DNA from: Polytrichum commune
Taxonomy: Eukaryota; Streptophyta; Polytrichopsida; Polytrichales; Polytrichaceae
DNA: 60,000 nt
Direction of reading: 5' to 3'
NCBI GenBank assembly: GCA_950295325.1
Contig: OX485809.1
Location: 41,263,081 to 41,323,080, forward strand
Shown here: piece by piece, positions 23,386 through 35,480 of the stretch
Numbering within the stretch: the stretch's first letter is position 1
Layout: every line of letters starts with the position of its first letter
Translations under genes and position numbers: made by a program
The notes under the pieces: model-generated
What the model was told of the DNA's origin: nothing
What the model saw: the letters and a program-made list of their open reading frames with translations, nothing else
The model's database searches: none

Positions 23386-25079
23386 CATTTCACTACAACA
23401 AAATAATTTGAGTCCAATACAAAGTCACGGCAATTTGGAGAAGCAAAGTACTAAACCTATTCATTACGATCCCTAGGGACAAATTTGCGAGGTGATGTCT
23501 TTCACCATTTAATGGAAATTTGAGAAGTTAGGCCACTAGGAATTGCTTGCTCGCTACCATTACTATAGCAAAGTTCTTAGCAATAAATGTTTTCATGATC
23601 TCATTGGCAACATATTGGGAAGCTATGTCAAGTGACGCACGACATGCACTATTTAAGATAGGTGTTTATAAACACCAAGATGTATATAAACTCTTGACAT
23701 CCCAAGGGATGTATAATGAATATATATTTGATGCAAGCATAGCACAATGCACTAGACATTGGTATGGAATGACATGTCTTATATTCTTATTTTGATATTT
23801 TGGGACAATATTTATTATAAAAATATTATAAAAATAGATCCAATCTATTTGGTGCAAATATTTCCATTATGACACATGTAACAATAATATTTGTTTGTAC
23901 ATTATAGATGGCTGGCACAAGAATAATGCATGAAGTAGAAATCAAAATTATTTTAGATATTTGTTGTTTATATTGTGCATCAAAGTGATCATTGCACATA
24001 TTTTCTATGTCATTTATAGAATAACCATATATATTAGAAACACCTATAGATATTGAGGGCAACACAAACAAAATATCATTTTCCAAAAATGGTGGCAAAT
24101 GTTTTACATTACGTACATCTATGTTGTCAAAATCAATTGTGATAAGATTGGATTTAGATCTTCTATTAGACTTTGCTAATTTCAATGCATTGACAATGCT
24201 CAAGCATAATCATAATGAAGAAAGGTGAAAATGTGGACATTGAAATGAAGATCCATAGCGAACCATTTATACGACAAATTGTAATGGGTTTTATCAACAT
24301 TCACAAAATCAAATATCGAGAGGAAATCCTAATACTATAAGAAAAATGTGATGAATTAGAATATCAACAATATGACATACATTCATCTAAATCTAATAGA
24401 CAAATACATTATCATCACTTAGTTTTATTTGGACAATGACCACATTGGGTACTTTGGATAGTGAATGTACTAGACTCGTTCATTAACATAACAGTGGACG
24501 CTTGCATTTACAAATTAAAAAAAAAAGTAATTCTAAATGCAATTAAATCCAAAATCTAGAAATGATCATTTGTAGTTATATTCTTTTATAACAAGACACT
24601 TTATGACATATTATTCTTGACAAAATAAAATTTTTACTCTATGTACATATTTTTTATTAAGAGATTTAACCTTATACGACAAAAATCCTTTGAGATACTT
24701 ACGTAACTATCATCTTAAAGAAAAAAATTCTTTGAGATATTTACGTGACCATCATTTTGAAAAGACAACATATTAATGACATCTAAATTTTAATTTTACA
24801 AGGTAAGTGGACAAATGTTGCAAATTTCACCATTTGCCTTTAAAATTTAGGATTTTAAAATCAAATTATTTGGAATTTTGAGAAAAAAATATAGCTTTAT
24901 GGATCAATATTTATTGAGTTCATTTACGGAGAAAATGTTCAAAGAAAAGACCCACATCTCACATATTACATTCATATTTTTAAATAAAAAATGATGTCCA
25001 TTTTTTAAAAGAGAACATGCTCGTTTGAGAAGATAAATTTCTATAGAAGCAAAAATTACAATGTGTTTAGCTAGACTTA
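23386..25079. other. Unassigned AT-rich stretch, one minus-strand ORF
   Basis: A 125-codon minus-strand ORF at 23826-24203 is longer than most by-chance ORFs here. It includes NIYGYSINDIENMCNDHFDA, but I recognise no domain. It lies about 0.9 kb from the Harbinger-type relic on the other strand. Harbinger elements carry a second, Myb-like protein, but no Myb/SANT tryptophan pattern is visible. It is left unassigned. Confidence 0.25.
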
Positions 25080-25990
25080 ATATATGAGATGATTAATGTA
25101 TAGTTGGAAAATTATATGGAGTTGCGGAATGTACAATTTTTAAAATTATCAGACAATTTATTAAAATCGTAAGGTTATATTTATTTAGAATTTTAGCAAA
25201 ATAATTTGAGAGATTGCATAATATACCTTACATTATAGGAGCCATAGATGGTTCACATATTCTTGTGTTAGCTCCAATTATTGGTGGAAAAGATTATTAC
25301 TGCCGCAAATTTTTTTATTCAATTTTGTTTCAAGTAATTCTTAATATAAATTGCATTTTCTAGGATTATGAATTTAGGTAGGCAGAAAGTTTGTATGATT
25401 GGACTATTTTTCAACAAACCAAAGTTGAAAGAATTCCTACCATTTACATTGATTGAAGATGCGCCGTATCTGGTGTGACGTTGGATGTATTGTTCATTCA
25501 AAGGTAGTAATAATAGATTGAAACCTTACAAGACAAATTTGGATTTTTATCCAATCTTTACATCGAATAAATGAGAAGCGTGTATTCAGAGTTTTTAAGG
25601 AAAATTAAAAGATAATAAAAAAGAGAACATTTTTTTTTTATGGTCAATGGTGAGTATTGGGTTAAATTCAATTATTTTATATAATTTATATATTATTACA
25701 AATGACAAGTTGAATGCAATATGAATTGAAAAAATCGAACTTGAATCAAAAAAATGGGTTGAAGATGACATAGTCAAAGAAGGGCAAATCCTACGAGAGG
25801 GACGAGATTCTATTGAAGTAGTAAAATCTCAGATTTTGAAATCTTAGAAATAAAAATCCAAAATATTGAGATTGAAGAAGTAGATGTTAAAGAAGATTTT
25901 TTTTTTATAAGACAAGATGAGAAGAATACCGATTTATTAAGAGAAGCTAACATAATTTATAAATTCATTGCAAAAACATTATAAAAATAT
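25080..25990 (+). pseudogene. PIF/Harbinger transposase relic
   Basis: Translation across frames gives LYGVAECTILKIIRQF, PYIIGAIDGSHILVLAPIIG, GKDYYCRKFFYSILFQVI and CIFWDYEFR-like text (the W codon is a stop here). ESLYDWTIFQ follows, then LHNLCI-like NLYIITNDKLNAI and KKWVEDDIVKEGQILREGRD. This is the order of the DDE nuclease of plant PIF/Harbinger transposases: AIDGSHI carries the first catalytic Asp (codon near 25247), CRK/FYS and DYEF/LYDW carry the middle part, and a charged helical tail closes the protein. Several stops and a deletion make it nonfunctional. It could have mobilised Tourist-like MITEs such as those at 6.2 and 49.5 kb, but no direct link is visible. Confidence 0.78.
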
Positions 25991-28900
25991 AACTTGTAAA
26001 AGGTGATTTAGTTTTTAGAATCAAGTAGTGATAGAATAGTTGTTATAATTTCTATAGAATAACTACCATATTTCTATCCATGTTTTTGAATAAAGCTGTT
26101 GATTTTCAGAAGATTGTAAGAAAATTAGTAGAATTTAAAAAAACTTTTTCCAATGTCAACTCTAAATTATCTTGAATAAAATAAAAGATAGTGAAAGTTT
26201 TTGTATAGAGACAATTCTCTTTAAAAGAAAGAAAATAAAAAATGACGAGGAGATGAAATGAACTGGGGAACATAGTCACTAATAGACATTATAAGGTGTC
26301 GCTAAGTCATGAAAATTTAGACATTATTATATTTGAGATCAAGATTTATAATTTTTTTGAGCAGTTTATGTTCAATATGAATTTGTATAAGGATATTGGC
26401 GGTACCACTAGTACCCTGGTTAAAATCGAATCTATTAAATTAATATTATAAAATATTATAAAAATAAATATTTAAATTGATTTATAATGTTAGGATATTG
26501 GTAGTGTCGCTAATACCTTTGTATTAGTCCAATATTGAACTAAAATAACAATTTAAGAGTTATAAATACCAAATTTTGATCTTTATGAAAGAAATTCTAC
26601 AATATTAATGGCACTACCAAAATCCAATCATTCCCATAATTTATTGATTACATAATGATGTTGATTTTTGTCAATGATGATATAAAACATAATTATGATG
26701 ATGTTGTTGTTGTTGTTGTTGTTGACATTGATAGTTTTGGATTTAAGAAGATGATTTTTAGAATTAATCTGACTAACCTACATGAGGTTTACATTTATTA
26801 TATAATTTTAGATATTAACGCTAATTTTGAGGAATTCATATAGTTTGTTATTTTTTATTGGGCTTTAAATTCGTAATTTAATGTACTCCCTGGCTACATT
26901 TTAGAGTTTCTTTGTGATACATTTTCCACTTCTAAAATTTAAAATATCTATACAAATTAAATATATTGATAATTTTTTGAAATAAATTGAACCATGATCA
27001 TTATTATTCATTTGATTTGGTCTTCCAGGGTTATTTAAATGTTAATTTTTTGTATTTTAGATTATTTTGTTAATAATGAATAATAATTCAATGGATTGAT
27101 AATTTTTTGTTTTCTATATTTTTTTCATTTATTTGTTACAAATGAAAACTAGTAGTTATTCATAATACTTCACTTGTAAGTGTAATGATTATTGAAGTTT
27201 AATACCTATCAATTTTTTTCCTTGTAACAACAAATACATTTTTGGTTGATGATTTATTTGATTTGCATTTTGTAATTGAGAAGATTTGGTATCAACCACG
27301 TTCAAAGTCAAGGTTCTTCAATTTTTATATGGTTTGCTCTGAATACATTTAGTTTGGCCTAGTTTTCTATTAGCTATCCTAAAATTAGAGTAAGAATTTA
27401 TTCACGGGTATAGAGTTGAAAGAGTAGTGTTTTATATCTCATTAAACAATAATCATATGAAAACTCAAGATGGTACTTCTTAATTAATAGGTCTTGGGAG
27501 TATACACTAGAATAAAACAAATGCATAATATGATGATTTTTGGAATAAGACGAAAACCTAAAAAATGTTTTGAATTTGTGATAAAGATTTTTTTTGCATC
27601 CATAGAAAATTGTTATCAATACAGTTCCTTCTGAAAAGGCATATTGACAATATCTATTTTATTCAATTCATCGTCTGATATTGTTGTATTTTTCACTGTA
27701 ATGCATGATTTAATGGAGCAATTATAGTTATTATGTACGAAAAAATGCCTTGACATACCGAAACCATTTTTAAGCAAATGCCTAAAAGTAGTAGTAAATT
27801 GTCGTTTAAATTAGTTAGTTTTTATGATGTCCTCTTTTATGTATGAAGTATTTAAACATTAAATATCAAGAAAAAATCTTCAGAACTTATTATTAAAAGT
27901 ACTACTCAAAAGGTTTTGGTTAATTCTAGTTTTAGATGAGATTCTATGATCTTAAATATTTTGAAGTTGAATTTTCTTCTTCTTCATATTCCTTGAATTC
28001 ATTGTAAACTTGAAGGCACCATTTCAAAAACTTGTAAAAAACCATCAAATCCTATGTAAATTTATCATGTTTAAACATACTGTATATAATTACGTGTTTA
28101 ATATATCTTCTTGCAAACTAGCTGTAGTATCATCTAAAAGATGTAGGTTTTTCTTGAAAATAAAAAGTTGAATATGAATTACTTGGCTTTATAAATGAAT
28201 AAGTTTTTCAATTGTTTAGGATTCACAAAATTTAAAGTTTTGAATTAATTTCACTTACACATATAGAGGGTAATGGAGTTGTATACTTGATCGTACTTGC
28301 GTCCTTAAACATATATAAATTTTTAATATAAGATTTTTATTTAATTTCTTATTGGACTTATATTGGTAGTTTCACTCATATTAAAAGTTCATATGTGAAG
28401 ATCAATCTTGTTCATCAATTGTATTAAATGCAAGATAATGGTATCCTATATATTAAGAGCTTTAAAAACTTATGAACACTTGAATAAGACATAATATGTG
28501 TTATAATACAATTGCAATGTGATATGCGCCTACACGAGATATTTTTTTTAGGAATACTTATATAATATATATTTCATACCAAATTTCACACCAAGTTTCA
28601 TAAGCTTCATGTGTTGGATAATATTGTTGTACTTGACTAATGTTGATTATGTATAAATGAGAGATTGCTAACGCAAGAGATTCGGTAAGGAAAATATGTA
28701 TTTTGAGCTTATTTTAGAATATGATAGGTATTCTGAAGGGATCATTAAGTTTAAGAATACAATAATGGATGGTAAACGTATCAAATTAGATTATAGCCTT
28801 GTGAAGCATGTAGCATTGCAAATCCTAGTTTAGGTCATCATTTTTTAGCTCAAGTTAAATGGCATTATGATCTATATTATGATCAATTCAAACAAATCAA

Positions 28901-29130
28901 GAAAAACTTTGACATCTTTTAACAAACATTATATTCGTTAATTGAATACTTTGGAAACCCTCAAAATAAAATTTATCCATAGATTGGGGTGCTAATATTG
29001 TGAGCATACGAAGCATTGGGAACATTGGGAACATTATAGTTTACAAATTTGTACATAAAAAATATCCATATTTTTTAATATAGTAAGTCATTTAATGATA
29101 ATAAAAACATGGACTACACATAAAAAATAA
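25991..29130. other. Very AT-rich unassigned stretch
   Basis: No gene or element is recognised. A GTT tract lies at 26702-26724. Two direct copies of GGATATTGG followed by a GTNNCNCTANTACC-like core lie at about 26394 and 26492, with a partial inverted copy near 26605. Codon-like periodicity is not evident. Confidence 0.4.
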
Positions 29131-31213
29131 TTGATGGGCAGATGCAGAGCAAAACTTTTGCCAATTTACACTTTCATTAGTTATATTAGTTTTGCGAGTG
29201 TGGGTGCGAGTGTTGAGTGGCTAGCTATCATAGTTAAGAGATTGAGAGTTGCATGCAAGCTCGACAGTTGCAAGGGTTTGTATATAACGTTCGAGAGTTT
29301 GGGATTGTGGAGGATTGAGTGGTGTGAGGGTGCATTTGAGAGTGGATTGAATGTCTATTTGTGAGGTTTGCTGGGTTTTTCATTGCGAGAGGATATACAA
29401 GTTTTGAGTGTAGACCAATTCAATGTGAGACAATATTCCTTCACAATTCATTTCCCTCACATTTTGAAATTTGTTCATTATTGAATTCTATGTGTTTTTT
29501 TACATGTAGGTTAAGCTTTGGCATGTTTGGTATGTAAGATTTGCTGTGTTCTTCAATTTGCTTTGTTTATTTGCTATGTTTTAATCATTATGCCTTATTA
29601 CAGTCAATTATGGCATTTTGCATTCAATTTGTCATTTTACCAAATTTTGAAACTCAATTTTTTCAGAAAAGAATTATTTATTTATTTATTCCAAATTCTT
29701 TCAGTCTCAGGTTTGATCTTCACTTACAGTAATAATAAAGTGCTTGAACAATCTAAAGATAATGACAACATGAGTAGTGAACCTTCTAGCAAGAAGCTTA
29801 AGGTATTTTAAGCTGACAACTTCATATAATACCAATCATGTTCTTTGCATTATTTTGGAACCAATCTCCTCTTTGAGAATAAAGACTAAAGCTCCTCAAG
29901 TTATACAATGTAATTATGGTAAGGATTCATTTAAGATTATTTTGAATGACTCATTTTTAAAATATTGAATAACAAAGAAAATGCTAAAACTTGGCCTTAA
30001 TCTTTTCACAACGTCAATGTATTTCTTTCAAAGGTTTTTTTTTTACTGATTTTTTAAAATTATATACCAGATTATCAATGGATTTTTGTTTAATTTTACT
30101 TTGTTGCAACAATATACTGAACTTACATGGGTTGTATTTATGTTGTTTAGGTTGGTGCAAATCACACATTTAAATCTCAAGGTGTACAAAAAACAATACC
30201 TATAGTTCATTTGATTATCGCAAATATTTTGGAAGGGCTTCCTGTGCCTTGCATCTCAATACCTACTTTTTTAATATCGCTTTGGAATGTAAAGTTTGAT
30301 AAAAAAAAAAATTCTTGTTTTAATTTCATTTTGTATGCAATATCTTCATGACAATGGTGTTTCACTGATAATTTACCTTAAAGATAAAGTGGACAAAAAA
30401 ATTATCTTCTTATTTTTTTCAATTATAAATTTAAAATTGGTCATGAACCTTGGACCTGTGTAAACCCACGTTATCAAGCCACTTCTTGCAATTCAAACAA
30501 AACAATGAGTATTACAAATATTTTTGTTCACGTGTTCTTCGAGTTTCATAATTTTTTTTTTTTTGTGTACATTATGTTTTGATTGGTTTCTTATTTTACT
30601 TACTTTACATCTATTTTGTAGACAGTCAAGATCATAACACTCTTATTTGTTTACTCTTTTGATAATAATTCTAGATTGAAATACATGCCTTTGCCTTTTG
30701 AAATATTGACAAAGATCTTTTGGAGAATTATATGGATATGAAAGATGATGTTTTATACAACTTCATGGATGCTACTTCTTTACTTATGAGAGAGGATGGT
30801 GTCACATTTTTAAGACGCCCATGAGTAAAACATCCATTGTTCTTCCAACTTTTGATTAATGCTTTGTCAAGATTTAAAGGCATTGTTGCATACCACACTA
30901 CATTCATCAATACAAATCAATTTGTTATTGCTTTAGGATTTTTTCAAATATAACTTCAATACCAACTTACATGCTCTCATTGACTATTCTCTTCAAAATT
31001 GTGTATTATCTCTTTGATGAGACCCTCTATACATGCTTCCCACACTTTGAAGTTTACCTCTTGGCATTGGAAGGTAACAAAGATGTTTTTCATTATATTT
31101 TGAAGTCTTTGATTACACATTCTTCTTTAGCTATTGGCAAAGACACCAATTTTGAAGACTTAGATGATTCCCCAATTGCAGAACGCAATGCCATCAATCT
31201 ATTTTTTGAGTAA
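29131..31213 (+). pseudogene. Exon-like relic, possibly N4/N6-type DNA methyltransferase
   Basis: Several open segments alternate with T-rich intron-like DNA. About 29740-29812 ends LKLK-type text at an AAG/GTATTT donor. A segment follows a TTGTTTAG acceptor near 30150. About 30702-30950 reads LENYMDMKDDVLYNFMD through KHPLFFQLLINALSRF and FKGIVAYHTTFINTN. About 30971-31209 reads VYLLALEGNKDVFHYIL and ends at a good GA/GTAAGT donor. The order KxP..F..L...LS..GxIV, then ..T....., then LALE.(D/N)K..F is the motif X to motif I to acidic-residue order of bacterial-type DNA N4/N6 methyltransferases, in which KP..L..... and D-x-F-x-G-x-G are followed by a (I/A)xxE. The glycine loop is not preserved here, one stop breaks exon 3, and no DPPY/NPPY motif was found. 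The assignment is an inference. Confidence 0.35.
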
Positions 31214-32158
31214 GTTTTGCTTGTTTATCTTGCTTAAATGCTTCATTTGGTTGATTTCATAATTTAAATTTGAAGCTTATTGTATATGTATTGTTTTTAA
31301 ATTTATTACAAAAACATCAATAATTATTAAGACATCTATGTTGTCATGTGCCAACAATGTGATATTACAGTGGCGCCAACGTTAGCGGCCTTTTTTTTGA
31401 AGATCCTATCATTTTAGCAAATTTATCACCCCCGTGAAGCCTCCCATCTATACTAAGAATATGGCTTTTCGTTCTTGTTGCTCAATCTTCCCCTTCTTCA
31501 ACCCATAGAAAAGCTAGACATTATGATTGGCGGATTTCAAATTCATTGATTTAGAGGCCAACTCATGTTCGACATCCATCACTATAAGTTAAAATGACGG
31601 TTAGTTTTTTGTTTGCACATGTTCGACTATCATAAGAGAAAGTTCCATTATTGGTATCATCTTTCTAATATACATTCACTTTTGTGCTACCTTTGATTTA
31701 CACATGTTTTGTGTCCAACTCTATCTTCTTTGCACTCTCTTTATTTGTGTGGATTCTTTGACCAATTCCAAAATTAAGTATCTTTTGCAACATGTTTCGT
31801 TTCATTTTTAAATTTGTTCATATTATAAATGTTGATGATAATCATTATCTTCACTTCAACTTTGTTCATTACACTATCATATGACATATAATACAACTAT
31901 GAATATTTATATATGATAAATATATATGCCCATAGTCATGTACATATTGTTCTTTCTTGTTGTTCATTAGTCATAATCTAGCATTCATGTTGTTTATGCT
32001 CCCCACCCTTCTTAGTACTAAACCCTAAAATTATTATTCATCATGCCAAAATACCATGGTTAAAGGATTCTAGTGTGCCTATTACCAGATATTTGGCCTT
32101 CCTCACTGCTCACAAGTTACCGCTCATCGCTTACTGCTCACTACTCATTGCTCACCGC
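31214..32158. other. Unassigned spacer
   Basis: No gene recognised. Short CTCA-rich repeats (CTGCTCACTACTCATTGCTC-like) lie at 32105-32160, just before an hAT MITE. A TGGCGCC word at about 31371 resembles a primer-binding-site start, but has no matching LTRs. Confidence 0.35.
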
Positions 32159-32166
32159 TCACAAGA

Positions 32167-32610
32167 CACGGGGGTCACTCCATTGTCAAGTTGAATACCA
32201 TGTGCGACCAGAAAAAGAAAAAGAAAAAGAACAAACTACTTTTGGTAAGTTGCATCACCAAAATGGGTCATTTTTTATTTTTTATTTTTTATTTTTTTCA
32301 TGAGTAGGTATACACAATATCTATTACATAGTAAAAAAAGGTAACCAAATTTGATGATTATTTTTTTTTAAAATAAAACATACCGTTTCTAACTAGAATG
32401 CCGCAAATTTGAACTAAAACAATTACAAAAATGAAGATAACTACAAATTTCAAAAAAATATAAAAAATATGTTACTAATGGTTATGTATATATAGAAAAA
32501 ATATCATAAATTTTAAAATTATCTATGGCATATAATATAGGGGTAGCAAACTTTGTCTGCAGGTGGTGTTCAACTTGACAAGGAGTGACCCCCCCCCCCC
32601 CCCCCCCGTG
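32167..32610. mobile_element. hAT-type MITE, family B, copy 2
   Basis: The left end is CACGGGGGTCACTCCATTGT. The right end has the inverted counterpart CACTCC-like, CAAGGAGTGAC, then a long C run to CCGTG. The duplication is TCACAAGA (32159-32166) and TTACAAGA (32611-32618), 8 bp with one mismatch. The interior matches copy 1 (2796-3204) closely in the same orientation. A poly-C run inside the right end (about 32589-32607) expands the terminal repeat. Confidence 0.86.
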
Positions 32611-32618
32611 TTACAAGA

Positions 32619-33950
32619 TAGCACTCCTCAACCCAAAGGATGAGCTCTACATTGCAGAAAGACTCCCTAGCCTTCCAAACATCCTACAGTCATAATTATA
32701 TGCCCTTTTCATTGCCCTCACAACTACATAAAACCAACCACAAAACACATTCATATTCACCGACAACCTCAACAACATATACTCATTGGCAATCACATAA
32801 GACATCAATCTTCCCAACACAACCACATTGAGAAACCACTCATCTCAACCATAGTCCACCAAATCCCATGGACTAAACACAACATAACGATACAAAAGGT
32901 TAAAGCACATGTTGGAATCACATGCAACGAAATTGCGGACCAACTAGCAAATGAAGAACTACCCACAACAAACCTACCCCCACACCCCACATACACACCG
33001 CGCACACACCATACCCTACTAGCTCAATGGAGTTTTGACTAACAAACACAAAGGAGAAATACACAACATACAAACCTACATAAACAATCCCACCGAGAAC
33101 AAGAATTCATAACCGCGAAAAACAAATTCACATTCAAGCTATTAAACCGCTTTTGGAAAGCCAAAGGTACATCATATGCGCAAATAACACAAACACTAAA
33201 ATTTCAATACACCCAATACATAGGGAATCACCAAAATAAACATCTTCTAGTCAATCACCCACCCAAACCCAAATTGTATATTATTGCCAAATCACAAAAT
33301 TGACATGTGGCCACACCTACTATCCACATGCACAACCCTTACACAAAAGGCCTACACATGGCCTGACATAACCAAGCCGTCCATCAAGTAGCCCATACAT
33401 TTCAAACTAACAAACACACAAAGTTGTTATACACTCATAAATACAGGAGACCGACACTCCCGTCCCCAAGACATCACACTTTCAAAATGGTTGTTGCAAC
33501 GCACATGTCCCACCAGCCCATTCTTTTGCCCAACTTAGTGAAGCCCGGACATTCTATGTATCCTTCATACCCCAACAAATAGCCAAACCCGGATAACCCA
33601 ACCCACCAAACACCATACAACTAATAGAATTTACTTACTACCACAACAAATTCCTGAATGTTGCCATAAGAGAAAAATCCAACAAATATGACCCCTTCAT
33701 CCAAACACTAAAAATTGCCGAATGGAATGTTAACCCCCTTATTACCATCACAGTAGGAGTATGTGATGCTATCTACAAACAAACATTAGAAGCACTAGAA
33801 AACCTCAAAATGCCTAATAGTGAAGTTAAAAAAATCATGAAACACATCCATCAAGCTGCCATCAAATACCTTACATACCTAATACTTAACAAAAGAAAAC
33901 TAGACTATAACCAAAAATCGGTAAACCCTACCTAGATCCCTTCTCTCTCT
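32619..33950 (+). pseudogene. LINE 3' part: RNase H and C-terminal domain
   Basis: The plus strand, read across frame changes, gives TDNL, then WTKHNITIQKVKAHVGITCN, EIADQLANEELPTTN: the RNase H pattern around a conserved H (AHVG), then the D of EIADQLA. RNase H removes the RNA strand after reverse transcription. Downstream come KAKGTSYAQITQTLKF, then KWLLQRTCPTSP-like text at the usual cysteine-rich zone, then NVNPLITITVGV, KQTLEALENLK, KHIHQAAIKYLTYLILNKRK at the end. These match the C-terminal part of one LINE family in order, so the piece lacks endonuclease and RT. Codon usage is C/A-rich, as in the 5' half on the other strand at 11.4-15.4 kb; both halves may belong to one family. Confidence 0.8.
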
Positions 33951-33967
33951 CTCTCTCTCCCCCCCCC
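33941..33967. repeat. CT microsatellite and poly-C run
   Basis: CT dinucleotides run into nine or more C residues directly after the LINE C-terminal reading frame. Confidence 0.9.
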
Positions 33968-35204
33968 TCCAAACACCTAAAGAAAACACCCCCAACCAAA
34001 ACTAATAAAAGATTGCCCCTCCAGCTTATTACACATTTTACTCAAATGACGCCCACCTTCCAAAAGGAAGGAAGGACCCCTACCTAGAGGCTTGGTAAAA
34101 CATGATCAGGGAAAGGAAATACATGCTCACATTCACGTCGACAACAAAAGAAGTAATAATTTTACTATTATTTATTGATCTCGAGCGACGTCACGACCAA
34201 GGTCTCAACCTTGTCCTTTGGCCATGGCACTATGGCCACCCGTGGTCATTAAGGGCTCCTCAATCAGCCAATGGACGAACTCATCCATCATCTATGACAA
34301 CATTTGTTCACTTATTCATAAGAAGTGTCATATGCAAAGTTACCATAGTGACGTAGACTACCATATGACACTAAATATCATATTCATTGTATTTCTTTTG
34401 AATGTATATGAATACTTGTGGAAATTTCTACTAACTTGTCTCATAATATTGTAATTGATACCTTCTTTTTTCACAAGTATTCATACATATTCAAACTAAT
34501 TAAGTGCGATCAAATCCCTAAACTGTACGCTTATTTAGGGGCCATAAACCCTAAAATAAACCCTAAACTAAATCATAAACATAAAGCCCTTAACATTTAA
34601 TTAAGGGCCAGAAACCCTAAATATTCTATTAGATTGAATTAGCTTAATTGAGCATTAATAACAATATTAATTAATTTCACAAGTATTCATGCACTCAAAA
34701 GAATCATACAAAGGCAATTCACACATGACAAGTGAGTAAGCCTAAGATTTTAAGTTCAAATTTTAAAACAACAAAGGCCCTTTTAAAGGGTAAAATGTCA
34801 CAAAAATTATGCCAAAGAAAATTTCTATTTATTTCCTTACTTCCAAGTTGATTTTATGCTTTCCTAATGTGTGCCACTTTGAGAATGGAATCCCTACCAA
34901 TTGCTCATTTATTGTGTGCAAATGAACATATATATTTGGGTCTTGAAGAGTGGTGCATTCAATATGGTATTTGTGGCCAATGTCTTTTTGAAGTCAGATG
35001 GGGTCGGCGCGCGGGCGGGCGGGCAGAAGCATTGGCCCTCTTTTGAGGAGCCCTTAGTGACCACGTATGGCCACCATGCTATGGTGTTGCCAATTTGGAG
35101 CTTGAATCACTCTTGGAGTGCCAGAGAACCACATTCCTTCACTCTTAGGCATGGAACGACATTCCAAATTAGTTTTATGAGTTTAATTGAAAGTTAATGT
35201 TCAA
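33968..35204. other. Unassigned, with dispersed and inverted repeat fragments
   Basis: Bases 34267-34380 match 2471-2583. A roughly 45-bp imperfect inverted pair joins about 34220-34275 (GGTCATTAAGGGCTCCTCAA) and about 35037-35090. It could be the ends of an element of about 870 bp, but no target duplication was found. A GC-rich GCGCGCGGGCGGGCGGGC run lies at about 35008-35026. There are several AAACCCTAAA words at 34530-34620. Confidence 0.4.
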
Positions 35205-35480
35205 AATCGGTGCTTAGGAGCGTCAAAGTGCCTGATTTGGTGCATGATGGCAAGAGTTTCATGCATTGGTCAACTATCCCAATCCCAAGTGACAACAAAT
35301 TATACCAATTTTGCTCCTACAATGTAATTGAAAATGAGGCACGCTTTGTGTTGGAGTGTCTCCTCTGCAACTCCATTAGAAATAACTTTCCTTCTCAATT
35401 TTCACTAAGTAAAGTAGCATTAGTCCAACTGGTCCATGATTTGATATCAAACTCTATCTCACCACTCCGATACTCTTGGG
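35205..35480 (+). pseudogene. RT zinc-finger (zf-RVT) LINE fragment
   Basis: Frame text reads YQFCSYNVIENEARFVLECL then CNSIRNNFPSQF. C-x2-C...H/R-F-V-L-E-C is the zinc-binding motif that follows reverse transcriptase in many plant LINEs; the expected H reads R here. Related copies lie at 36085-36300 and, on the minus strand, at 41100-41420, 49960-50270 and 57290-57610. No RT domain is attached. Confidence 0.65.

Noticed and set aside
31365-31385. TGGCGCC as a retrotransposon primer-binding site
   Set aside because: Only seven bases match and no LTR pair or polypurine tract was seen around it.
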